From Verrucomicrobiota bacterium (GTDB taxonomy: Bacteria > Verrucomicrobiota > Verrucomicrobiia > Limisphaerales > AV2), in contig QHPA01000064.1 in the NCBI GenBank assembly GCA_003218935.1, forward strand, positions 1 through 13,226: a stretch of DNA of 13,226 nucleotides, read 5' to 3'. The notes below the pieces were generated by a model, which was not told the DNA's origin, searched no databases, and saw only the letters and a list, made by a program, of their open reading frames with translations. Below, piece by piece: positions 1 to 7,998 of this stretch (position 1 is its first letter; the number at the start of each line of letters is the position of its first letter). Both the position numbers and the translations under genes were made by a program.

Positions 1-2280
1 CCTACCATTACCACCCAGCCCACTGCCAACACCTCGGTGATCGCTGGCGGATCGGTTTATCTGACCGTGGCCGCCATGGGCATTGCGCCGCTCTCGTATC
101 AGTGGACGCTTGGCGGGACCAATCTCCCGGTCGAAACCAATTATTTCCTTTCCCTTCCTAACCTTCAGCCCTCGCAGGCCGGGAATTACCGCGCGGTGGT
201 GACCAACCCCTTCGGCGCAATCACCAGTTCGGTGGCGGAGGTGAACATCCTGATTCCACCGTCCATCGTGACCCAGCCCGTTGGCACCAACATCGCGGCC
301 GGACAATCCTTCAGTCTCTCGGTGACGCCCGCCGGCAGCGCGCCGTTCGGTTACCAGTGGTTATTCGAGAATTCCATCATCGCCGGTGCGACTGCCTCCA
401 TTCTCACCATCAACAACGCGCAATCCGTGAACGAGGGCATCTATCGGGCCGTCATCACCAACTCCGTCGGCTCTGTGACCAGTGCGCCGGTGTTTGTGCG
501 GGTGCTGCCCGCCGCGCCCGTGATTGTCAGCAATCCAGTCCCTGTCGTCGTGGGCGCGTCATCGAATGCAACGTTCAGTATTCAAGCCGTCGGCAGCCAG
601 ACTCTCACCTACCAATGGTTCTTTAACGGCGCTCCGATTGTCGGAGCGACGGGCACGCAATTATCCCTCTTCGGAGTTCAGACCAACCATGCCGGCAGCT
701 ATCTGGTCGCCGTGTCCAACGCGATCGGCACTGCCACCAGTGTTTCCGCCACGCTGACGGTGTTGCCGGTGTCTCCTTATTTCACCGTCAATCCAGTGGG
801 CGCAACACTCGTGGCCGGCTCCAGCCGCACCTTCACCGGCCAGGCCAACGGCTCGCAACCCATCAGCTATCAATGGCAGCGCAACGGCACCAACCTGGCG
901 GGCGCCACCGCCACCTCACTGGCGCTCACCGGGCTGACGATTGCAGATTCCGGCGACTACGCATTGCTGGCGTCCAACTTCGCCGGCGGCTCAACCAGTG
1001 CCGTGGCGCAACTGACGATTTACCAGAACGCCACCCTCCTCAGCGCCCTCAGCAATCAGGTGGTGCAAGTGGGAGACACGGTTGTGCTCGAGGTGAGCGC
1101 CGGCGGCACCCAACCGTTGGGATACACTTGGCAGTTCAATGGCCAGCCGATTCCGGAAACGGATACCACAGTCGTCCTCAGCAATGTCCAGCCCGCCCAG
1201 TCGGGCTTCTACCGCGTTACAGCCACCAACCAATATGGCAGCGTCTCCAGCACCAGCCGTGTCAGCGTGCTGAATCCGCCGTCAGCGGTGGCCGCTTGGG
1301 GCGACAACTCCGGCGGGCAATCCGCTGTGCCGCCCAACCTGGAAGACATCGTGGCCGTGGCGGGTGGCGATTACCACAGCATCGCGTTGCGGCGCAACGG
1401 CACCTTGCTGGGCTGGGGCTACAATGGCGACGGACAGACCACCGTGCCAACCAACGTGCTGCGCTTCGTCGCAATTGCTGCAGGCGGCTCACATAACCTC
1501 GCCATCACCGAACGCGGCGGCGTGGTTGGCTGGGGTCGCAATGACTACGGCCAGCGTACCGTACCCACCAGCGCCAGCAACAATGTCCTCAGCATCGCCG
1601 CTGGCGACGCGCATAGTCTGGCGCTGCTTTCCGGGGGAACAGTGGCGGCGTGGGGCGACAACACACTCGGCCAATCGTCCGTCCCGCAAGGGCTCACGAC
1701 CGTGCGCGCCATCGCTGCCGGCCACAATCACAGCCTGGCCCTGCGGATCAACGGAACTGTGATCGGCTGGGGCTTCAACCTTTACGGCCAAACTACTCCG
1801 CCCGCGACTCTGACGAACGCCGTCGCCGTGGCGGGCGGCTACCTGCACAGCGCGGCGCTGCGAGCCAACGGCACGGTGTTGTGTTGGGGCGATAACACCT
1901 ACGGGCAGACAAATGTGCCCGTAGGCTTGAGCAACGTGGTGGCCATTGCCGCCGGTGACTTTCATACTTACGCCCTGCAATCCGACGGCGTGATTGTCGG
2001 CTGGGGCGACGAATGGTATGGCCAGTTGAGCGTGCCGGCTTCGGCGACGAACAGTCTTGCGATCAATTCCGGATTCTTCCACGGGCTTGCCCTCGTGCCG
2101 CCACTGCGCCTGAGTTTGCGCTCGACTGCCGATGGCCTGGTCGTCAATTGGACAGGAGGCGGAGTGCTGCAATGGTCGCCCACGCTCTCTGTGCCGTTCA
2201 CCGACATACCCGGTTACAGCGGCGGTTACACAAACACGGACATAACCGCGCCAGCCCGGTTTTTCCGAATACGCCGCTGA
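1..2280 (+). CDS. Secreted Ig-like repeat and RCC1 propeller protein, 5' partial
   Basis: The reading frame is open from base 1, so the gene begins upstream; the GTG at 37 lies inside an Ig repeat and is not a convincing start. Five Ig-like domains of about 85 residues follow each other (about 1-252, 253-510, 511-768, 769-1020, 1024-1281), each with a YQW or YTW core and a G-x-Y...N..G segment near its end. Then come seven RCC1 repeats of about 39 residues (1282-2100), pattern WG-x-N-x-x-GQ-x-x-VP...AIAAG-x-x-HSLAL-x-x-NGTV; seven would close one beta-propeller. The last ~59 residues (VNWTGG, LQWSP, FFRIRR) resemble a C-terminal module common on large verrucomicrobial surface proteins. Inferred role: extracellular adhesion or binding; no catalytic motif is visible. 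The stop codon sits in a GCCGC-TGAA-GCGGC hairpin (2273-2286) with no T-run. The next gene converges 20 bp away. Confidence 0.9.
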   Translation, partial: PTITTQPTANTSVIAGGSVYLTVAAMGIAPLSYQWTLGGTNLPVETNYFLSLPNLQPSQAGNYRAVVTNPFGAITSSVAEVNILIPPSIVTQPVGTNIAAGQSFSLSVTPAGSAPFGYQWLFENSIIAGATASILTINNAQSVNEGIYRAVITNSVGSVTSAPVFVRVLPAAPVIVSNPVPVVVGASSNATFSIQAVGSQTLTYQWFFNGAPIVGATGTQLSLFGVQTNHAGSYLVAVSNAIGTATSVSATLTVLPVSPYFTVNPVGATLVAGSSRTFTGQANGSQPISYQWQRNGTNLAGATATSLALTGLTIADSGDYALLASNFAGGSTSAVAQLTIYQNATLLSALSNQVVQVGDTVVLEVSAGGTQPLGYTWQFNGQPIPETDTTVVLSNVQPAQSGFYRVTATNQYGSVSSTSRVSVLNPPSAVAAWGDNSGGQSAVPPNLEDIVAVAGGDYHSIALRRNGTLLGWGYNGDGQTTVPTNVLRFVAIAAGGSHNLAITERGGVVGWGRNDYGQRTVPTSASNNVLSIAAGDAHSLALLSGGTVAAWGDNTLGQSSVPQGLTTVRAIAAGHNHSLALRINGTVIGWGFNLYGQTTPPATLTNAVAVAGGYLHSAALRANGTVLCWGDNTYGQTNVPVGLSNVVAIAAGDFHTYALQSDGVIVGWGDEWYGQLSVPASATNSLAINSGFFHGLALVPPLRLSLRSTADGLVVNWTGGGVLQWSPTLSVPFTDIPGYSGGYTNTDITAPARFFRIRR

Positions 2281-2300
2281 AGCGGCATCACCGCTGGCAT

Positions 2301-2876
2301 CTAAACCCTTAGCGAGCCACGGAACGCCCTGGCGCGATAATAAGACTGCGCGCCGTTGTGACCCACGAAGACGCGGCCGTAGCGGCGATCACAATAGAGG
2401 GCGCCGCCGAGTTTTCTAATATCAGAAGGTGTTTTCACCCAGCTCGACGTCTTCGTATCGAAGTTTCCAAGTTTCTGTAGCTCTCGATATTCTTCTTCCG
2501 TTAAAAGCTCAATGCGCATGGCCGCTGCCATATCAATGGCGTTATTTTTTGGTTTATGTTCTTTCCTGGACTCAAGCCCTTCACGGTCGTAACAAACACT
2601 GGTGCGGCCTTTAGGACTTTCCGCTGAACAATCAAAAAAGATGTATTCGCCCGTCTTTTTATCATGACCAACCATATCCGGCTCACCGCCGGTTCTTTCC
2701 ATTTCATTGAGCGACCACAGCTTTTCAGCATTCGCTTCCAGCTTGGCTTGGACTTTAGCCCACTCAAGACCTTTATGGCGGTTCATGTTTTTCTCAAAAC
2801 GGTCCTTCAATGCTCTGAGCAGTTCTTCACGTTGTTTTGGGGACAACTCCTTTTTATTGTTCTTCGTGTTGTTCAT
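2301..2876 (-). CDS. DUF4256 family protein
   Basis: The protein is 191 residues from the ATG at 2876. A GTG at 2894 would add six residues; neither start has a clear Shine-Dalgarno sequence, and ATG is preferred because the family N-terminus begins near the lysine-rich KNNKKELSPKQREELL segment. Recognised as DUF4256 from memory of the family: LEWAKVQAKLEAN, LNEMERTGGEPD, IFFDCSAESPKGR, CYDREGLESRKEHKP, SWVKTPSDIRKLGGAL and a final FRGSLRV. Full length, no signal peptide or membrane segment, so cytoplasmic. Function is unknown and none is proposed. The gene is clearly AT-richer than its neighbours: three 60-nt blocks counted by eye (2521, 2641, 2821) give about 45, 50 and 37% GC, against about 67% for a block in the DUF1501 gene at 4021. 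That fits recent acquisition. It stands alone, convergent with the Ig/RCC1 gene. Confidence 0.9.
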   Translation of the reverse strand: MNNTKNNKKELSPKQREELLRALKDRFEKNMNRHKGLEWAKVQAKLEANAEKLWSLNEMERTGGEPDMVGHDKKTGEYIFFDCSAESPKGRTSVCYDREGLESRKEHKPKNNAIDMAAAMRIELLTEEEYRELQKLGNFDTKTSSWVKTPSDIRKLGGALYCDRRYGRVFVGHNGAQSYYRARAFRGSLRV

Positions 2877-2945
2877 AGTTTGGACTGCTGCCACCAGAGT
2901 AAATCAATTCGGCGAAAGCACCACAAGCCGGGTAAACAATTCGCC

Positions 2946-2982
2946 GGAGCGCGGCTGTGTCGAAGACCAGCCGCAGCAACAT
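2946..2982 (+). repeat. REP-like palindrome, copy 1 of an inverted pair
   Basis: A GGAGC head (2946-2950) is followed by a hairpin with stem GCGGCTG (2951-2957) and CAGCCGC (2968-2974) and a 10-nt loop, then GCAACAT-like sequence to 2982. The same 37 nt reappears inverted at 3029-3065 with 30 of 37 positions identical, and all seven differences are transitions. It lies just downstream of a RayT transposase fragment, the usual neighbourhood of REP sequences. Confidence 0.75.
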
Positions 2983-3028
2983 CCGAATCGGAACTGCGCC
3001 GGACATCTCACGGCCGTCTTGGTTTACA

Positions 3029-3065
3029 ATGCTGCTGCGACTGGCTTTCAGCACAGTCGCGCTCC
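3029..3065 (-). repeat. REP-like palindrome, copy 2 of an inverted pair
   Basis: Read on the minus strand this repeats the 2946-2982 element: GGAGC head, stem GCGACTG (3060-3054) and CAGTCGC (3043-3037), 10-nt loop. Relative to copy 1, one stem base pair has changed on both sides (G-C to A-T), so pairing is kept. The heads point outwards and the tails face each other across 46 nt, as in bacterial BIME pairs. Confidence 0.75.
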
Positions 3066-3066
3066 A

Positions 3067-3180
3067 TCACAGTTTCAACACTCCATACTCATCCCGAAAC
3101 CTCGCACTGCTCCACGGCCATGTTTTCGGATCGAGCACCAAACCCGCCTTCGCCGGATTGTTCTCGATGTAATTCCGCTT
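3067..3180 (-). pseudogene. RayT (REP-associated Y1 transposase) C-terminal fragment
   Basis: The minus frame from 3180 to the TGA at 3069-3067 encodes 37 residues reading RNYIENNPAKAGLV, then DPKTWPWSSARFRDEY. The Y-I-E-N-N-P-x-K-A-G-L-V and W-P-W-S-S-A-R-F segments are the hallmark C-terminus of REP-associated tyrosine transposases of the IS200-like Y1 class. The catalytic HUH motif and the tyrosine are absent, as everything upstream is missing. At 3180 the sequence switches abruptly to the start of a DUF1501 gene in another frame. The REP-like pair 2946-3065 follows it directly. It cannot be active; it is a scar of a transposase gene. Confidence 0.8.
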
Positions 3181-3287
3181 CGCACGAGGCCGGGGTTCAA
3201 GAGGCTCGCCAGCGCCATCAGGCCGAGGCCTGAGCGACCGAGGAAGGCGCGGCGGTTCATCGCGTGGGTTGAAGGAACCGACTGCAT
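3181..3287 (-). pseudogene. Truncated DUF1501 gene, N-terminal fragment
   Basis: An ATG at 3287 lies 10 nt after the stop of the complete DUF1501 gene and begins a frame that contains MNRRAFLGRSGLGLMALASL (ATG of this part at 3260), then LNPGLVR. This matches the Tat-type leader of the intact neighbour (TRRAFLGR, then MLALASLIHPALLR). After about 36 codons the similarity stops at about 3180, where RayT-derived DNA in another frame begins. The fused frame stays open to 3075 (70 codons) but the second half is nonsense relative to both families. Read as the surviving start of a second, paralogous DUF1501 gene that once followed in the operon. Confidence 0.75.
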
Positions 3288-3297
3288 CAGATTCGGC

Positions 3298-4758
3298 TCA
3301 CGCTAGAATTCCTTCAATCACTCTGCCGGAAACGTTGGTCAGCCGGGCGTCGAGGCCCTGGAATTTCACCGTCAGCCGGGTGTGTTCGATGCCCAGCAGC
3401 CGGAGCATCGTGGCGTGCAAGTCGTGAACATCCACCGGGTCCTCCACGGCCGCGTATCCCAGTTCATCGGTCGCGCCGTAAACGAGGCCGGGTTTGATGC
3501 CGCCGCCGCACAGCCAGATGCTGAACCCGGCATTGTGATGGTCGCGGCCATCACCGCCCTGGCTCATGGGCGTTCGGCCAAATTCGCCCGCCCACACAAT
3601 CAGCGTGTCCTCGAGCATACCCCGCTGTTTGAGGTCGGTGATCAGCGCCATGCACGCGCGATCGACTTCCTGGGCTTTCAGCGTTATGCCTTCCTTGACG
3701 CCGCCGTGGTGGTCCCAGTCCTTGTGGTAAAGCTGGATGAAACGCACGCCGCGCTCCGCCAGCCGGCGCGCCAGCAGGCAGTTCGAGGCGAACGAACCGT
3801 CACCCGGCTTGCCGCCATAAAGATCGAGAATGTGCTGCGGTTCCTTGCTGGTGTCGATCAACTCCGGCATGCTCGACTGCATCTGAAAGGCCATTTCGTA
3901 TTGGGCGATCCGCGTCGAAATCTCCGGGTCATCCACGATGGCATCGTATTTCGAGTTGATGGCGTTGACGGCCTTGACCACGTCGTGCTGCTGCTCGCGG
4001 GTGACGCCCGGCGGCGCGCCGAGGTAAAGAACCGGGTCGCCTTTGCCGCGCAGGTGCACGCCCTGGAAGCGGCTGGGGAGAAAAGCGGACGCCCATTGGC
4101 GCGCGGCGATCGGCTGGTTCTGGCCGCCCTTGCCAAGCGAGGTAAGCACCACGAAACCGGGCAACTCCTCCGCGTCGGAGCCCAGCCCATAGACAACCCA
4201 CGCGCCCATGCTGGGGCGACCGGCGATCTGCGAGCCGGTGTTCATGAACATGTGCGCCGGGTCGTGATTGATCGCTTCGGTGGTCATCGAGCGGATGATG
4301 CAAATGTCGTCCACCACCGAACCGATGTGTTCGAACAGCTCGCAAATCTCCGCGCCGGACTTCCCGAACTTCCTGAACTTGAGTTGCGGGCCGTAACACA
4401 ACAGCTCCTTGCCCTGCAACTGCGCGAGCTGTTTCCCTTTCGTCATGCTTTCGGGCATCGGCTTGCCGTGCATCTCCGCCAGCTTCGGCTTGGGATCGAA
4501 TGTTTCGAGATGCGACGGCCCGCCCGCCATCGAAAGCCAGATGATCCGCCTGACCTTTCGCGGGAAATGGGGCGGATTTACCACGCCCGTCCATTTGTCT
4601 TTCTTCGCCGCCGCCTGGGCAGTCGCCGCCCGCAGGAGTGCCGGATGGATGAGCGACGCGAGCGCGAGCATGCCGACGCCCTGGGACGCGCGCCCGAGAA
4701 AGGCGCGGCGCGTTTGTTGCTGAAGAGCGAACTGACGAAATTCGGAAACGGGGTTCAT
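3298..4758 (-). CDS. DUF1501 family exported protein
   Basis: A 486-residue protein, the normal family length. DUF1501 proteins belong to the alkaline phosphatase/sulfatase-like superfamily, but no substrate is established. The N-terminus carries a Tat-like leader, TRRAFLGR at 16-23 and a hydrophobic stretch to about 44, so export is expected. Family landmarks: WLSMAGGPSHLETFDPKP (74-91), INHDPAHMF (163-171), DWDHHGG (347-353), WAGEFGRTP (389-397), GRDHHNAGF (404-412) and DVHDLHATML (443-452). The Asp/His clusters are candidate metal ligands by analogy with the superfamily. The ATG at 4758 follows the PSD1 stop by 3 nt and has no Shine-Dalgarno sequence, so translation is probably coupled to PSD1. 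The truncated second DUF1501 start lies immediately downstream. Confidence 0.93.
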   Translation of the reverse strand: MNPVSEFRQFALQQQTRRAFLGRASQGVGMLALASLIHPALLRAATAQAAAKKDKWTGVVNPPHFPRKVRRIIWLSMAGGPSHLETFDPKPKLAEMHGKPMPESMTKGKQLAQLQGKELLCYGPQLKFRKFGKSGAEICELFEHIGSVVDDICIIRSMTTEAINHDPAHMFMNTGSQIAGRPSMGAWVVYGLGSDAEELPGFVVLTSLGKGGQNQPIAARQWASAFLPSRFQGVHLRGKGDPVLYLGAPPGVTREQQHDVVKAVNAINSKYDAIVDDPEISTRIAQYEMAFQMQSSMPELIDTSKEPQHILDLYGGKPGDGSFASNCLLARRLAERGVRFIQLYHKDWDHHGGVKEGITLKAQEVDRACMALITDLKQRGMLEDTLIVWAGEFGRTPMSQGGDGRDHHNAGFSIWLCGGGIKPGLVYGATDELGYAAVEDPVDVHDLHATMLRLLGIEHTRLTVKFQGLDARLTNVSGRVIEGILA

Positions 4759-4761
4759 GGT

Positions 4762-7700
4762 TCAGGAACGAGTAATGGTTTCGTGAAGATTCAAAATCAC
4801 GCGCGCGACATTCGTCCACGCGGCCAGCTCTGCGGGATCAATGTCCTTCGGCGCCGGCGACAAACCGACTTTCAGCAGCGCTCCGGCGGCTGGTGCGTCC
4901 TGCCGGTATTCTGCGAGGTGCTTGGCGAGCAGCGCCCGGACAGTACTCATCTCGTCGGCGCGCGGTGCTCGTGACAAGGCTCGACGCCACGCCCACGTGA
5001 TTCGCGCCGTGGTGTCGTCGCCGCCTTCACTGAGGATGCGCGCGGCGAAGGCGCGGGCTGCTTCGATGTAGGTCGGGTCATTCAGGAGCACGAGCGCCTG
5101 CTGCGGAATATTCGAACGATTACGCTCGGCGGTGCATTCCTCGCGACTGGGCGCGTCGAACGCGAGCATACTCGGATGAAGGAACGAGCGCTGCCACCAG
5201 GTGTAGAGACCGCGGCGATACTGGCTCTCGCCCGTGTCGGCCTCGTAGGTGCGAATGGGGAAATTGAGATTTTCCCAATAGCCGTCCGGCTGATACGGCT
5301 TCACGCTCGGGCCGCCGACTTTGGGAACAAGCAAGCCGGCGATGCTGAGCGCATTGTCCCGCACGAGTTCGGCCTCGATCCTCCAACGGCTTTGACGGGC
5401 CAGCTCCCGGTTGTAGGGATCTCGGGTTTGCATTTCCTTCGACGCGGTCGAAACCTGTTTGTACGTGTGACTGGTCACGAGGAGGCGGACCAGGTGTTTC
5501 ACGTCCCAACCGCTGTCCATAAATTCACATGCCAGCCAGTCGAGCAGCTCCGGATTCACCGGCGGTTCGCCTTGCATTCCGAAATCGTCGAGCACCTTGG
5601 ACAGGCCGGTTCCGAAGAACCGTTTCCAGAGCCGGTTCACGAAGACCCGCGCCGTGAGCGGGTTCTCGCGCGACACGATCCACTCGGCAAGGTCGAGGCG
5701 ACTCAATCGTCGGTTGTCCATGTGCCTGGCCGATGCGGTCAGATAGGCCGGGAGGGCGGGCTGCATGATCTCGCCGCTTTCAATCATCCAGTTGCCGCGG
5801 GGCAAAATACGCACGGCGCGCGGTTCATCCGCAGCGACGGAGACCAGGCAGTGTGGAACGGCAGCTGCGAAATCCGTCCTGGCTTTCGTCGCGTCGGCAA
5901 CGCGGCGTCGCTCGTCAATCAGTTCCGGGGCCGCGCTCCGTTGATACGCGGCGAGCTTTTGTTTCTGGTCTTCCGTGCGCTCCTTCGCTGCCACCTTCAA
6001 CAGCTCCACGATTTCAGGCCGCGGCAGAGCAGTCTTCGGCGCGCGAACGGCACTCGGATTCGTCGTCGCAGCCAGGCGAAAACGTCCGAGCACCTGGTTG
6101 CCGCCTCCCGTCTGACGGATGACGAAGGTGACGCTGCTTTCGCCTTCGTTCACCATCGGTTCCTTCACCGTGAAATAAATCGCCTGCTCAACGCCTGTCA
6201 CCCCCTTGATCGCCCAACCGTTCTTACCTTCCTGCTGGCCGTCCAAAGTGTTCGAGGCGGGAAACCCGGCCGCTTCAAATGTTGCTGCGGCTTCCGACAA
6301 GATGATCCTGTTGGTGTCGGCGTCTTCGATACTGAACTCGGTGAGAATGAAGTTTCCGTCTCCAGCGCGGCCCGGGCCATGTCCGGGGAGTTTCTCCGCG
6401 CTGAGTGCTTCGAGGCGAAAGCCAACCACGCTGTTCCAGTTCGTTTTGACCGTGATGCGATAAGTGTCCTTGCCATCCTTCGGGTCTTTTTCCGTGCTGA
6501 TGATCCGGTCCTCGTCAACCGTGAATTTCACGTCCGCTTCTGAAATCATCTTTTCGGGCGCCAGCCGCGTCCAGTTGGTCTCCGCGGCGACGGCTTCGAG
6601 CGCAGCTTTCTCCCACCTCTCCACCAACTCCGGTCGAGGCGATTCGTATTCCTTCCGGAGCCGCGTTATCTCGCTGTCGAGTTTGGCGAGTTCGGCCGCC
6701 TGCTTCTCGTCCGGCACCAGCATGCCGTCCTCGCGGCGGCCGATGATCGGCTCCTTGATGTCGGCGAAGAATGCGCCCAACGAATAGAAGTCGCGCGACG
6801 TAATCGGATCGAATTTGTGGTCATGGCACTGGGCGCAGCCGATCGTTTGTCCCAACCACACGGTGCCGACCGCGCGGACGCGATCCGTGAGCATGCGCGC
6901 TTCGTAATCCTTTGGCTGCGCCCCGCCTTCCTCGGTGGTGAGCAGCAGGCGATTGAAAGCCGAGCCGACCTTCTGCTCGAGGCCGCTGTTGGAGAGCAAA
7001 TCACCGGCGAGCTGTTCGCGCGTGAATTGGTCAAAACGTTTGTTTTCGTTGAAAGACCTGATGACGTAATCCCGATACGGCCAGATGTTGCGCGGGTTGT
7101 CCGAGTGGTAACCGATCGTGTCCGCGAACCGCACGACATCGAGCCAGCCGATGGCCATGCGTTCGCCGTAGTGCGGCGACGCCAGGAGATTTTCGACCAG
7201 CCTGGCGTAGGCTTCGGGCGACTTGTCTTCCTGGAAGGCGGCGACTTCATCGGGCTTCGGCGGAAGACCGATGAGATCGAAGCAGAGCCGGCGCGCGAGC
7301 GTGCGCCGGTCCGCCTCCGGCGAAGGTTGCAGGCCAATCTCCTTCAGGCGCTTTTGAACGAGAAAATCAATACCGTTTCGACCTGCGGGCACGGATGGCT
7401 TGGCTGGCGGAACGTAGGCCCAGTGCTTCTGGTACTCTGCGCCATCAGCGATCCACAGTTGAAACAACTGCTTCTGCTCCGGCGTGAGCGTCTTATGCGA
7501 CTCGGGCGGGGGCATGAGATCATCCGTGTCAGTGGTAAAAATGCGCTGGATCAGTTTGCTCTCGTCCGGTTTTCCAGGGACAATCGCCAGCTTGGCAATC
7601 GCCTCTTCGCGCACGTCGAGGCGGAGCTTGCCTTTGCGCTTGTTCTGGTCCGGCCCATGGCAAAAGAAACACTTGTCGGAGAGCACGGGCCGGATATCGC

Positions 7701-7818
7701 GGTTGTAGGAGATTTTATGTGCCGCCGTCGCAGCCACGGCCGCGGAAATAATCGCTGGCGCGCACAGAACCGCGCCCAGGTTTCGACACATCCGAACGAA
7801 AGCCTTAGTTACTATCAT
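4762..7818 (-). CDS. PSD1 protein: planctomycete-type cytochrome c, DUF1549 and DUF1553
   Basis: A 1018-residue exported protein. Residues 1-33 form a signal-like leader. A cytochrome-type domain follows with haem-binding CFFCH (50-54) and a DLMPPPESH segment (100-108) that may supply the distal Met. DUF1549 covers about 145-360, with DRRTLARRLCFDLIGLPP, YGERMAIGWLDVVRFADT and GCAQCHDHKFDP (328-338); its second CxxCH is typical of the family and may or may not bind haem. Residues about 430-600 form an inserted, lectin- or discoidin-like region (PGHGPGRAGDGNFILTEFSI). DUF1553 spans about 700-965 (NPLTARVFVNRLWKRFFG). Such proteins abound in Planctomycetes and Verrucomicrobia, usually next to DUF1501 genes; a role in handling extracellular polymers is suspected but unproven. 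First gene of the operon; the ATG at 7818 has a GGGAG ribosome site. Confidence 0.93.
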   Translation of the reverse strand: MIVTKAFVRMCRNLGAVLCAPAIISAAVAATAAHKISYNRDIRPVLSDKCFFCHGPDQNKRKGKLRLDVREEAIAKLAIVPGKPDESKLIQRIFTTDTDDLMPPPESHKTLTPEQKQLFQLWIADGAEYQKHWAYVPPAKPSVPAGRNGIDFLVQKRLKEIGLQPSPEADRRTLARRLCFDLIGLPPKPDEVAAFQEDKSPEAYARLVENLLASPHYGERMAIGWLDVVRFADTIGYHSDNPRNIWPYRDYVIRSFNENKRFDQFTREQLAGDLLSNSGLEQKVGSAFNRLLLTTEEGGAQPKDYEARMLTDRVRAVGTVWLGQTIGCAQCHDHKFDPITSRDFYSLGAFFADIKEPIIGRREDGMLVPDEKQAAELAKLDSEITRLRKEYESPRPELVERWEKAALEAVAAETNWTRLAPEKMISEADVKFTVDEDRIISTEKDPKDGKDTYRITVKTNWNSVVGFRLEALSAEKLPGHGPGRAGDGNFILTEFSIEDADTNRIILSEAAATFEAAGFPASNTLDGQQEGKNGWAIKGVTGVEQAIYFTVKEPMVNEGESSVTFVIRQTGGGNQVLGRFRLAATTNPSAVRAPKTALPRPEIVELLKVAAKERTEDQKQKLAAYQRSAAPELIDERRRVADATKARTDFAAAVPHCLVSVAADEPRAVRILPRGNWMIESGEIMQPALPAYLTASARHMDNRRLSRLDLAEWIVSRENPLTARVFVNRLWKRFFGTGLSKVLDDFGMQGEPPVNPELLDWLACEFMDSGWDVKHLVRLLVTSHTYKQVSTASKEMQTRDPYNRELARQSRWRIEAELVRDNALSIAGLLVPKVGGPSVKPYQPDGYWENLNFPIRTYEADTGESQYRRGLYTWWQRSFLHPSMLAFDAPSREECTAERNRSNIPQQALVLLNDPTYIEAARAFAARILSEGGDDTTARITWAWRRALSRAPRADEMSTVRALLAKHLAEYRQDAPAAGALLKVGLSPAPKDIDPAELAAWTNVARVILNLHETITRS

Positions 7819-7821
7819 GAT

Positions 7822-7828
7822 TTCTCCC
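7822..7828 (-). promoter_or_regulatory. Ribosome binding site of PSD1
   Basis: The minus strand reads GGGAGAAATC directly before the ATG at 7818, a good Shine-Dalgarno match at 5 nt spacing. It supports this start. It is the only convincing Shine-Dalgarno sequence among the genes of the window whose starts are visible. Confidence 0.7.
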
Positions 7829-7998
7829 GGCGCCGTGCTCGCGATTGAGCGTGGCCGGGAATGTGTGAGCCACCCTAAGGCAATTCAGCCTGGCGATCAA
7901 AGCAGAATTCAGTGCCTGTGCGAGGGGGCGCATCTTGGGCACTACCACCCTATCGAGTCCGGTCTGCAAGATTTCCGAAGACCCCTCACCCTGTCCCA

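Noticed and set aside
3382..4974. 530-codon open frame on the plus strand
   Set aside because: It lies antisense to the DUF1501 gene, which has full family similarity; the peptide is Arg/His/Ala-rich with no domain and is explained by high GC at third positions.
5176..7848. Long plus-strand open frames (455 and 343 codons) opposite PSD1
   Set aside because: Same reason: antisense shadows of a gene with recognisable domains throughout, no ribosome sites and no motifs.
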